The notes beneath the pieces are model-generated. The model saw only the letters and a program-made list of their open reading frames with translations, had not been told where the DNA came from and ran no database searches. Below are positions 55,478 through 63,021 of a stretch of 64,000 nt of DNA, piece by piece. Source of the DNA: Lunatimonas sp. (GTDB taxonomy: Bacteria; Bacteroidota; Bacteroidia; Cytophagales; Cyclobacteriaceae); NCBI RefSeq assembly GCF_020832325.1, contig NZ_JAFIEU010000045.1, positions 124,001 through 188,000 of the forward strand. The letters are read 5' to 3'. How positions within the stretch are numbered: position 1 is the first letter of the stretch; the number at the start of each line of letters is the position of its first letter. Both the position numbers and the translations under genes were made by a program.

Positions 55478-57412
55478 TTAATCCACAAATTCCTTTTGCT
55501 CCCCCGAAACACCCGACTGAGTATACGGCCCCTCTTGGATGCTTTGTAGATACTCATACCTTTTCGGCATTAACGAGCCCCTTTCCAGATCCAACCATAC
55601 GAGATCACCGTTGGGAGATAGCAGATAGGTTTCTCCATTTACCTCAAAGGCCCGAAGCGGAATCGGCTTGGAATGACCGCGTCGAATGCGATTGGGAAGT
55701 ATCATATACCGAAACTCATCCTCGGAAACACCCTTTTGGTAAGCATACAAGGACCCTTGGTGATACCAGTCTACCGCTGTCCCCTTCTTGAGACGATATA
55801 CCACCTGATCCTCGCTGTAATAACCACCTGCAAGGATCCAAAATCGATAGCCTACCAGTATAATAATAGCCACCATTGTCAGGCGGTAGGCGCGCATCCC
55901 CCTCTCGCCTAGCCACCAAAACAACATAGCCAGCACGATCCAGGTTAGAGCCATTTCCACCGTGTCCAAATATAGGTGTTCGAGCTTTGCCTTGGGCAAG
56001 TATTGCACGGCATAGATCAATCCATTAAACAGGTACACGGTCCACTCCAACAGCGTCCCCAGCCACAACCCAAGTATCGGGATGAAGGACAAAAGCAAAA
56101 AAGGGATCCCAAGTGCCATGATCGCAAAGGCACCCGGAATAGCCACCAGATTGGACAGCAAAAAATAGGTCGGGAAACTGTGAAAATAGTGTAACGTTAG
56201 TGGAAAAGTTGCCAATTGAGCGGCCATACTCACGCTGGCAATCTGCCAGAAATAATCAACCATCTTAGACGAAGGTGTCCACCAGCTGACGATCACGGGT
56301 TGAAATACCAAAATACCGAGTAATGCAGCATAAGAAAGCTGAAACCCTACGGCATAAAAGATAAAGGGATCGTACAACACCAGTAGAAGCGCCGATAGAG
56401 CTAGGGGATTGAAAATTGAAGGGCTTCGAGACCTCATTTGAGCCAGGGCTACAAAGGTGAACATGGTAGCCGCACGCATAACAGATGGCGACATACCCGT
56501 GATCATCGCATAGCTCCATATTAAGCAGATCACCAACGACAACAGGAGCACCCTACGAAAGAAATTAAGTCGCTGAGGCTTCCAAAAAAGAAAGAAAAAC
56601 CCATACACGATCCCTACGTGCAAACCTGAAACAGCCAATACGTGCATGGCTCCCGCTGTAGCATAGGCTTCCTTCATGTCTGATTCCATGGAGCTCTTCT
56701 GTCCCAAAAGAAGGGCTTTGGCGATTTGATTGGCCTCTGAACGTTGGAGGTATAGATCCATTCTTCTCGAAAGCCGCTCCCTCAGCACGGCCATTTGCTG
56801 GGTCAATCGAAGGGGCTGCTTCTCTTTTAACAGATTTACAGGTCCGTTTACAAAATGCCTGTGATAGACCTGCTGCCGCTCCATAAACCGGCGGTAATCA
56901 AACTCGCCGGGATTTTCTGGTGGTGCTATCCGACCCGGTGTTCCCGGCAGGTACACTACATCGCCGGGCGATAAGGCACTTTCACCTGAATGGTACAGCA
57001 TGACGATTCCTTTTGCGGGATAAAACTGCCCCTTTCGCCTCACTGCCAACAGCTCCACCCGATTGGCTACCCACTTTGCCTTTGGATCATCCATCTCCTT
57101 CACAGCAGCCACGTAACCTTCGAGTTCTCCCTGAAAAAGGAGGTGGGCTGGATCGTTTTGAACGTCTTTCTGATGGGCAAAAGCAATTCCCGCGAAGGCC
57201 AAAATCCCATAAGCTGATAGTGGCATCAAATGGATGTAGAAATACGTCCGAAGGCGAAGATCGCAGTACATCAAGCCCGCATAGACTAGCAACAACGTAA
57301 ATGCAGCACCAAACCAAAAATACCCGGGCAAAAAAAGGGTGTGTGGGTACACCCATACCCCCAAAAAGAAAAAAAGTACATACCGCAAAAAAGGATACTG
57401 ATTAAACGGCAT
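55478..57412 (-). CDS. ComEC/Rec2 family DNA uptake protein (membrane part)
   Basis: This 644-residue polytopic membrane protein carries the N-terminal DUF4131-type OB region (residues about 60-200) and the competence domain with the family hallmark AMHVLAVSGLHVGIVYGFFF near residue 255. About ten membrane helices follow. It lacks the C-terminal metallo-beta-lactamase nuclease domain found in longer ComEC forms; the last about 110 residues form a short globular tail (VVYRLKKGTAVDWYHQGSLY) that could be its remnant. ComEC is the channel for incoming single-stranded DNA during transformation. Confidence 0.92.
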   Translation of the reverse strand: MPFNQYPFLRYVLFFFLGVWVYPHTLFLPGYFWFGAAFTLLLVYAGLMYCDLRLRTYFYIHLMPLSAYGILAFAGIAFAHQKDVQNDPAHLLFQGELEGYVAAVKEMDDPKAKWVANRVELLAVRRKGQFYPAKGIVMLYHSGESALSPGDVVYLPGTPGRIAPPENPGEFDYRRFMERQQVYHRHFVNGPVNLLKEKQPLRLTQQMAVLRERLSRRMDLYLQRSEANQIAKALLLGQKSSMESDMKEAYATAGAMHVLAVSGLHVGIVYGFFFLFWKPQRLNFFRRVLLLSLVICLIWSYAMITGMSPSVMRAATMFTFVALAQMRSRSPSIFNPLALSALLLVLYDPFIFYAVGFQLSYAALLGILVFQPVIVSWWTPSSKMVDYFWQIASVSMAAQLATFPLTLHYFHSFPTYFLLSNLVAIPGAFAIMALGIPFLLLSFIPILGLWLGTLLEWTVYLFNGLIYAVQYLPKAKLEHLYLDTVEMALTWIVLAMLFWWLGERGMRAYRLTMVAIIILVGYRFWILAGGYYSEDQVVYRLKKGTAVDWYHQGSLYAYQKGVSEDEFRYMILPNRIRRGHSKPIPLRAFEVNGETYLLSPNGDLVWLDLERGSLMPKRYEYLQSIQEGPYTQSGVSGEQKEFVD

Positions 57413-57483
57413 ACGCAGCGGAATTTCCCGAATATACGAAAAATGGGAAAACCGATCAAGCTAACTACCAACGAGATAACAAA

Positions 57484-57519
57484 GAAAATCCCTTCGTGTT
57501 CTAAGAAAACACAAAGGGA
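57484..57519 (-). terminator. Terminator after the DUF3575-like gene
   Basis: On the reverse strand TCCCTTTGTGTT pairs with AACACGAAGGGA (12 bp, one T-G wobble) around a 7-nt loop and is followed by TTTTCTTTG. It lies 38 bp past the gene. Confidence 0.8.
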
Positions 57520-57557
57520 CATTCCTTATAGGAAAATCCAAGATAGGAACTAGCTAC

Positions 57558-58106
57558 TTAAAACCTAAAACCTATACTAAAGCCAGCATTGAATTCTACG
57601 GCTGAGAAACGGTCTGACGCGTCGTTATTGAAACCACGTGCTATATTGACGTAGGGGCCGAGGGCAAATTTATCGTTGTGGACCCATTTATAACCACCGC
57701 CTATGCCAATGATAAAGCTGTTCAGGTTAGTCTCCTGCACTTGCGAATTAACCAGCTCCGTGAAGTTTCCGGAACGATACTTCAAAAAAGGCGAAACGAA
57801 TAGGCCTGAGGGCTGACTTTCCGAAACAAAATAATAATTATACCCAACCATAAAACTGGTAGCGTCAAAGGAAACATCGTTGCTGTTGGCCGAAACATAC
57901 CCAAAACGGTCAAAAAAGTGGATCTCTGCACTGATCGATTGGTTTCGGTCAATAAAGCTCTCGTAGCCCAGTTCCAACGAACCCACAACAATGGTGTTTA
58001 ATATATTCAACTTCACCTCATTTCGGGGGATATCGGCACTGGATTGTCCAAAAGAAGAAACCGAAACACCCCACACCGCAAACATCAAAACCACATACTT
58101 TTTCAT
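57558..58106 (-). CDS. Exported outer-membrane beta-barrel protein (DUF3575-like)
   Basis: This 182-residue protein has a signal peptide (cleavage near SSFGQSS). Strands typical of small outer-membrane barrels follow: NEVKLNILNTIVVGSLELGYESF, FMVGYNYYFVSE, LNSFIIGIGGGYKWV. It ends FNAGFSIGFRF with a terminal Phe. The NEVKLNILN start resembles the DUF3575 family of Bacteroidota. Function unknown. It is monocistronic with its own terminator. Confidence 0.82.
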   Translation of the reverse strand: MKKYVVLMFAVWGVSVSSFGQSSADIPRNEVKLNILNTIVVGSLELGYESFIDRNQSISAEIHFFDRFGYVSANSNDVSFDATSFMVGYNYYFVSESQPSGLFVSPFLKYRSGNFTELVNSQVQETNLNSFIIGIGGGYKWVHNDKFALGPYVNIARGFNNDASDRFSAVEFNAGFSIGFRF

Positions 58107-58123
58107 CGACTGTTATTTTAGTT

Positions 58124-58159
58124 AAAAAGAAAGAGCCCTTCATCTATTTATGGGCTTTG
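58124..58159 (-). terminator. Probable terminator after the GNAT gene
   Basis: On the reverse strand AGCCC pairs with GGGCT around a 13-nt loop and is followed by CTTTCTTTTTAAC. The stem is short (5 bp, extended weakly by A-T pairs), so confidence is moderate. Confidence 0.6.
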
Positions 58160-58170
58160 TTTTTACTGAA

Positions 58171-58620
58171 TCAACCTGCAACCGGAGGCTCTAGTTGCAT
58201 TTTGTAATGAAGAATTTTACACTCTTCAAATAAGTCCCCCACTTTTTCAAACCCAAACTTCTCATACAGACCAAGAGCGGTAACTTGGGCATGCAGGTAA
58301 CGTACCTTGCTGGCAGCTGCTGGATTTTGGTCAATGTCTGCCAATACAGCACCAACCAACGCCTTCCCTACTCCCTTTCCCCGGTAGGGCTTAAGCACAG
58401 CAAAACGTTCTAACTTAACCCCCTTTTCCGTAAAACGCCACCTAGCAGTGGCGACCGGCTGACCATCGTATTTGGCCAAGAAGTGGGTAGAACGCTCCTC
58501 GTATTCATCGTATTCTTCTTCCGGTGCTACTTGCTGCTCTACTACAAACACTTCTTCTCGAATTCGAAAAAGTACTTCCAGCTCGTCGGTATTATTGACT
58601 TTGCTTACTTCTATCGCCAT
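58171..58620 (-). CDS. GNAT family N-acetyltransferase
   Basis: This 149-residue protein resembles ElaA/Acetyltransf_10-type GNATs: an N-terminal segment VLFRIREEVFVVEQQVAPEEEYDEYE, then HFLAKYDGQPVATARW and the acetyl-CoA loop KPYRGKGVGKALVGAV. The ATG at 58620 is preferred to 58650 because it begins at the first strand of the fold. Its start overlaps the phoH 3' end by 29 bp, so it is cotranscribed with phoH. The substrate is unknown. Confidence 0.9.
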   Translation of the reverse strand: MAIEVSKVNNTDELEVLFRIREEVFVVEQQVAPEEEYDEYEERSTHFLAKYDGQPVATARWRFTEKGVKLERFAVLKPYRGKGVGKALVGAVLADIDQNPAAASKVRYLHAQVTALGLYEKFGFEKVGDLFEECKILHYKMQLEPPVAG

Positions 58621-59584
58621 AGAACCGCTCCTTTTCTTCGACGCTTTCATGCTTTTCGTAAGCGTCTATGATGGATTTGACTAATCGGTGCCTTACCACA
58701 TCCTTTCCGGTCAACTGCACCACCCCTATACCTTTTACTTCTTTCAGTATTTTCAGCGATTCGGTCAACCCGGACTTTTGCCTCCGTGGCAAATCCACCT
58801 GTGATTGATCACCGGTAATGATGACTTTGGAATTAGGCCCCATTCTGGTAAGGAACATTTTAATTTGCTCACTCGTAGTGTTTTGAGCTTCATCAAGCAG
58901 AATAAATGCATCGTGAAGGGTTCTGCCACGCATGTAGGCGAGTGGTGCAATCTCAATAACACGTGTTTCCTGGTAGAATTTCAACTTCTCTGCGGGCACC
59001 ATATCTCCCAGTGCGTCGTAGATAGGTCTCAGGTATGGATCTAGCTTTTCCTGTAGGTCTCCTGGCAAAAAGCCCAGATTTTCGCCTGCCTCCACCGCCG
59101 GACGGGTAATAATAATGCGCTTTACCTCTCTGTTTTTCAAGGCCCTCACTGCCAATGCCACAGCGATGTAGGTCTTTCCACTTCCCGCCGGTCCCAGTGC
59201 AAACACCAGGTCATTCTTGAAGGACGATTCCACCAACTTTTTTTGGTTGGCTGATTTGGGTTTGATGACCAATCCCTTATTTCCATAGAGAATTGTCTCA
59301 TTTTTGCTTTGAGCCGTATCGATGGGGGTATTTTCCAAGGAAATGTAATCCCTCACGTTCTCAGGAGTAACCTGACCGAAGCGGTTAAAATGTTCCAACA
59401 GCATATTGAGGATATCATTTATGCGGAGGATTTCCGGTGCCTGCCCCTTGATTCGGATTTCGTTTCCCCGGGAAATAATCTTGCTCTGTGGAAACGCCGA
59501 AGCAATTTGACGTATGTTCTCATTGTCAGACCCTAAAAAATCCAACAGCGAGACATTTTCCAGTGTAATTACTTTTTCTACCAA
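58592..59584 (-). CDS. phoH: PhoH family ATPase
   Basis: This 330-residue P-loop protein has an N-terminal KH-like region (residues about 1-80), Walker A VFALGPAGSGKTYIAVALA, RPAVEAGENLGFLPGDL, and Walker B FILLDEAQNTTSEQIKMFL followed by VIITGDQSQVDLP. It is the YbeZ-like type implicated in rRNA or tRNA processing and in phosphate stress. The start codon is a TTG, with no nearer ATG. It is divergent from the SAM hydroxide adenosyltransferase gene; a TACTTTTG box (59658-59665, reverse strand) may be its promoter. Confidence 0.94.
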   Translation of the reverse strand: MVEKVITLENVSLLDFLGSDNENIRQIASAFPQSKIISRGNEIRIKGQAPEILRINDILNMLLEHFNRFGQVTPENVRDYISLENTPIDTAQSKNETILYGNKGLVIKPKSANQKKLVESSFKNDLVFALGPAGSGKTYIAVALAVRALKNREVKRIIITRPAVEAGENLGFLPGDLQEKLDPYLRPIYDALGDMVPAEKLKFYQETRVIEIAPLAYMRGRTLHDAFILLDEAQNTTSEQIKMFLTRMGPNSKVIITGDQSQVDLPRRQKSGLTESLKILKEVKGIGVVQLTGKDVVRHRLVKSIIDAYEKHESVEEKERFYGDRSKQSQ

Positions 59585-59635
59585 TCCTGATTTTTTCTAT
59601 TTTCGTTCAGCCTACTCTAACAAGGATAAAATTCC

Positions 59636-59643
59636 TATTTTTG
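59636..59643 (+). promoter_or_regulatory. Candidate -7 box for the SAM hydroxide adenosyltransferase gene
   Basis: TATTTTTG matches TAnnTTTG, 46 bp before the ATG at 59690. Its partner on the opposite strand is TACTTTTG at 59658-59665 for phoH. The two promoters would overlap face-to-face, with phoH transcription starting inside the same short divergent region. Confidence 0.4.
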
Positions 59644-59657
59644 TTTAGCGCTTGATA

Positions 59658-59665
59658 CAAAAGTA
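59658..59665 (-). promoter_or_regulatory. Candidate -7 box for phoH
   Basis: On the reverse strand TACTTTTG matches TAnnTTTG, about 74 bp before the phoH TTG start. No -33 TTTG is obvious at the standard distance, so confidence is low. Confidence 0.35.
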
Positions 59666-59689
59666 ATAATTTTTAAATGATTTGCTTCT

Positions 59690-60460
59690 ATGGCTTTAAT
59701 AACATTCACTTCCGACTTTGGTCTCGAGGACTACTACGTTCCTGCGGTCAAAGCGAAGATGCTTTCCATAAACCCACAGCTCATCATTGTGGACATCACC
59801 CATCAGCTGGGTCTGTATGACATTGCCCACGCCTCTTTTGTGTTACGCGCCGTATACAATGATTTCCCGAAAGGTTCGGTTCATTTGGTTGCGCTAAATA
59901 GTACCAGTGCGCAAACAGACGGATTCATTGGCATCAAACTCAACGAACACATTTTCATTGGACCCAATAACGGGGTGCTCAGCATGCTTGCCGACCACGA
60001 TCCGGGCATCATTGTGAAGTTCTCCAATGCCCATCTGAAGGAAAGCACCTTTCCTACGAAGGACATTTTGGCTCCCATTGCTGCGAAAGTTGCAAGCGGA
60101 GCGGCCATACACGATTTCGGAGGGCCCCTTCAATCCATCCGCAAGGTAATGTCCCGTCAGTTCAAAGCCAGTAAAAAAGAAATTGTCGGCTACGTGCTAC
60201 GGGTCGACCACTATGGAAACCTCATCACCAACATTCCCAAGGAGGTATTTGACAAGCTAAACCCCGGTAGGTTTGTCATCGAATTTGGTAGAGAAACGCT
60301 AGACACCCTACAGCACAGTTACCACGAAGTGGAACCTGGAGACTGCTTTGCCTTCTTCAATAGTTTGGGTTTGCTGGAGATCGGTATCAATCATGGTCAC
60401 GGCTCCAACCTTCTAGGCCTGCGATACGACAGCCCAGTCTATATTCAGTTTGAAAACTAA
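59690..60460 (+). CDS. SAM hydroxide adenosyltransferase (DUF62 family)
   Basis: This 256-residue enzyme belongs to the family that splits S-adenosylmethionine into adenosine and methionine with water, related to fluorinases and chlorinases. The family start ITFTSDFGLEDYYVPAVKAKML is present, followed by ISINPQL-like LSINPQLIIVDITHQ, FIGPNNGVLSML and YVLRVDHYGNLITNI. No halogenase-specific features are evident, so the hydrolase-like function is the default. It is divergent from phoH, a common Bacteroidota arrangement. Confidence 0.94.
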   Translation: MALITFTSDFGLEDYYVPAVKAKMLSINPQLIIVDITHQLGLYDIAHASFVLRAVYNDFPKGSVHLVALNSTSAQTDGFIGIKLNEHIFIGPNNGVLSMLADHDPGIIVKFSNAHLKESTFPTKDILAPIAAKVASGAAIHDFGGPLQSIRKVMSRQFKASKKEIVGYVLRVDHYGNLITNIPKEVFDKLNPGRFVIEFGRETLDTLQHSYHEVEPGDCFAFFNSLGLLEIGINHGHGSNLLGLRYDSPVYIQFEN

Positions 60461-60619
60461 CGGACTGGTAGGCAAATAGATGCGGGAAAACCCTCCAAAC
60501 GACAAAAAAAATATTTAAGAGGGAGTAGATTAATTGTTGTAAAGAAAAAAATCATTCGCCATATTTGCATCCCGTTCAGCAAGGAATGGGATATTTAAAA
60601 AGGCCGGTAGACATCGCTG

Positions 60620-60650
60620 TTTGCAGGTCCTAAAATTTGAATAAGATTTG
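60620..60650 (+). promoter_or_regulatory. Candidate promoter for tRNA-Leu
   Basis: TTTG at 60620-60623, a 19-bp spacer, then AAGATTTG at 60643-60650 match the Bacteroidota TTTG-N19-TAnnTTTG pattern except for one base. Transcription would begin near 60658, leaving an 18-nt leader before the tRNA. A weaker alternative is TTG at 60537 with ATATTTG at 60561-60567. Confidence 0.55.
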
Positions 60651-60675
60651 AACACAAATCCCTTCATTGTACCAA

Positions 60676-60759
60676 GCCCAGGTGGCGGAATTGGTAGACG
60701 CGTTGGTCTCAAACACCAATGAGGTTACACTCGTGCCGGTTCGACTCCGGCCCTGGGTA
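60676..60759 (+). tRNA. tRNA-Leu, anticodon CAA
   Basis: The 84-nt gene folds into a full cloverleaf. The acceptor stem is GCCCAGG with CCTGGGT (terminal G-T wobble). The D-arm contains GGTAGACGC. The anticodon arm TTGGT-CTCAAAC-ACCAA gives anticodon CAA (codon UUG). A long class II variable arm (TGAG...CTCG) marks leucine, and the T-arm is CCGG-TTCGACT-CCGG. No 3' CCA is encoded; the sequence after the discriminator A is CAC. A terminator follows. Confidence 0.96.
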
Positions 60760-60770
60760 CACGAAGTTCT

Positions 60771-60806
60771 AAAAGCTCCTTCAATTCTATTGATGGAGCT
60801 TTTTTT
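60771..60806 (+). terminator. Terminator after tRNA-Leu
   Basis: AAAAGCTCC pairs with GGAGCTTTT (9 bp) around a 15-nt loop and is followed by a T-run, 12 bp beyond the tRNA. It ends the tRNA transcript. Confidence 0.82.
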
Positions 60807-61600
60807 GTGTTTAAATGTTGTAGGCAAGGGCATTGTGGATCAAGGTACAAGTGCATACCAAGAACCTTGCATTTATATTAGCTTGATAGAATTTGTACCA
60901 CCTTCCGCTAGTTTCATAAAATTAATTTTTTCAAATACGCCACCATGGGACATCGAACCGCTGGTTTATGCCGAAAACGTCTAGTTCCTAACTGAAAGAG
61001 GTCCGCTAAAAACCGACCATCAGATACCTAAAGAAAACCACTTGGATACACCAAAAACTAACCAAAATTGTACTAATATACTATTATATTGTACCAATTA
61101 ATAAAAATAAATAATCAATATAACAAATATTTTTTCAAAAAAAATTATTTCAGAATCTTTAGTTGTTAACTATTTTACTCAATTCTTTCGACACCAAGTA
61201 AGCATTTGTGTTAAGCTGATATAGCTGTACCGATCAAAATATTGGACCTGATCAAAGGCCGTGCGAGTAGTGTAAGTTACCTGCGAGTATATCTTTTTTT
61301 AAACTACCTTTCCATCCCCCCAAACAAGGATTTCGTCCCTGCTAATTGGCATTGGCCCTGCCGCGCTGTATCCTTGTAGCGTGAAACGAAAACAGCGATA
61401 CCAAGCCAATCCCCGTACCCCTTACCTGAAGGTGTTGGTGCTTCTTTTGCTCGTACAGTGGATGCAAGAATGCCGCCCATGGACAAAATCCGGTCTTTGC
61501 ACGATGTTGTCTTTCCGCCCCTTTTCCTACCTTTCCGTGGAAATACCCCCCAAGACTCCCAACAGGGACCGGGTGTTCCCAGGTACCAATTCATGTAGCC
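60807..61600. other. Non-coding AT-rich region upstream of the LytS/LytTR pair
   Basis: Nearly 800 bp hold no gene I can support. The segment 61030-61180 is strongly AT-rich. The heptamer TTGTACC or its complement recurs (60667 before the tRNA, 60844 inverted, 60893, 61089, with a one-base variant at 61068). TGCGAGTA and GATCAAA each occur twice about 20 bp apart at 61232-61289. A forward frame at 61381-61614 (77 codons, GTG start) with a hydrophobic stretch overlaps the kinase start; I do not call it a gene. Confidence 0.5.
61262..61297 (+). promoter_or_regulatory. Candidate LytTR-type operator and promoter for the two-component pair
   Basis: TGCGAGTA occurs at 61262-61269 and 61282-61289, a 20-bp period, directly followed by TATCTTTT (61290-61297), one base off the -7 consensus. 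LytTR-domain regulators bind paired direct repeats about 20-22 bp apart near promoters. Transcription would begin near 61304, leaving a leader of about 300 nt before the kinase ATG. Confidence 0.35.
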
Positions 61601-63007
61601 ATGCAACACAATAAGCTCCAGTTCCCTCAAATTGAACGATGGGTGTTGATCTTCGTCTTTGTAACGATTATCCTCAGCAATGTACTCAGCTCATCCAACC
61701 TGAACCCTTGGTCGGATCTATCCCTTTACTTCGCCAAAATCCTGATACCGCTGGTGCTGTTCGCCTCGGTGTCCCTGATGCACTTTTGGCTGATTCCCAA
61801 GTACCGTCAAACCAGAAAAAAGACCAAACCGATCCTGCTATCCTTACTCCTATTTGTGCTTTCTTTGGCACTGACTGCCATCATTGGGACAGGGTTTGAT
61901 GTAAGCGAACGCATTTTTCTACCGGCCTACTTTGGTGCCATCATCACTTACTTTGGGTACCTGGCATTTGCCTACATGGCGGACAAAATTTTTCTCTCCC
62001 CGCCGCCTAAGGATTACTCCCTCTATAACTCCACTAGAATTGGAATTATATACTTGTTTGTACTGCTCTTTCTGCTACAATTCAAGGAACTGGTAGCTCC
62101 GTTTATCGTTTTCTGCTATGCCGTAGCCATCCCAAGTATTGGTTTTACCATCGTATATCATTTCCTATTGATCTACCGAAACAGACGATCGGGCAATCTC
62201 CGGGAGGCACGGATCTACCATTGGATCCTTCCCTTTGGAATCATCCTATTGAGCGCAGCTATTTCCGCGACGTTTCACTTGGGTCCTGACATGGTGTTTT
62301 TTGGCATCGGCCTGGCGCTCGTATCCGTGATCATCGTTATTCCCCTATCTACCATGGTCTTCGACAAATACGAGAACTACCTGGGCAAAATACACTCCTT
62401 GACTGCCAAAGCAGATCAATCCACCGCCAACCTTTCCTTTCTCCGCTCTCAGATAAACCCCCACTTTCTCTTCAATGCCCTGAACACCCTCTATGGCACT
62501 GCCCTCCAGGAGGGTTCAGAGCATACCGCTACCGGCATCCAAAAATTGGGAGATATGATGCGCTTTATGCTCCATGAGAACAACCAGGAAAAAATCCCTG
62601 TAGAAAGGGAGAAGGAATACCTGATCAATTACGTAGATCTCCAAGAGCTGCGATTTAACGGACAGGAAACCACCTCCATCACCTTTAACCGATCGGTAGA
62701 CAGCTGCAAAGGTCAAATCGCTCCCATGCTTTTAATACCCTTTATCGAAAACGCCTTCAAGCATGGCATCAGTATGCAGCACACATCCTGGGTAAACATC
62801 AGTCTACGCTGCCTAGCGGGGTCGATTCACTTGGACGTCACCAACAGCATCCACCGAAGCAAAACGGACGATCCCGAATACAAATCCTCCGGCATTGGCC
62901 TAGAAAATGTCCGGCAGCGCCTGCAACTACTATACCCCGGCAAGCACGAATTGGTCATTCGGGAAAACGATCTGGAGTTTTTCGTACATTTGAGTGTTCA
63001 ACTTTAA
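61601..63007 (+). CDS. LytS/YehU-type sensor histidine kinase
   Basis: This 468-residue membrane kinase has about seven hydrophobic N-terminal segments (residues about 12-265). The His_kinase domain has the phosphoacceptor H288 in SQINPHFLFNALNTLYG, the N-box is LLIPFIENAFKHGIS and the G-box is GIGLENVRQRLQLLYPG. It phosphorylates the LytTR response regulator encoded 14 bp downstream. The sensor region is membrane-embedded with no extracellular ligand domain. Such pairs in Bacteroidota control varied functions and the stimulus is not evident. Confidence 0.94.
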   Translation: MQHNKLQFPQIERWVLIFVFVTIILSNVLSSSNLNPWSDLSLYFAKILIPLVLFASVSLMHFWLIPKYRQTRKKTKPILLSLLLFVLSLALTAIIGTGFDVSERIFLPAYFGAIITYFGYLAFAYMADKIFLSPPPKDYSLYNSTRIGIIYLFVLLFLLQFKELVAPFIVFCYAVAIPSIGFTIVYHFLLIYRNRRSGNLREARIYHWILPFGIILLSAAISATFHLGPDMVFFGIGLALVSVIIVIPLSTMVFDKYENYLGKIHSLTAKADQSTANLSFLRSQINPHFLFNALNTLYGTALQEGSEHTATGIQKLGDMMRFMLHENNQEKIPVEREKEYLINYVDLQELRFNGQETTSITFNRSVDSCKGQIAPMLLIPFIENAFKHGISMQHTSWVNISLRCLAGSIHLDVTNSIHRSKTDDPEYKSSGIGLENVRQRLQLLYPGKHELVIRENDLEFFVHLSVQL

Positions 63008-63021
63008 TCCACCGTACTCCC

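Noticed and set aside
60667-60984. Forward ORF of 105 codons across tRNA-Leu
   Set aside because: It runs through the tRNA and its terminator and has no protein-like features.
61304-61630. Reverse ORF before the histidine kinase
   Set aside because: It overlaps the kinase start, has no recognisable motif and no ribosome-binding site.
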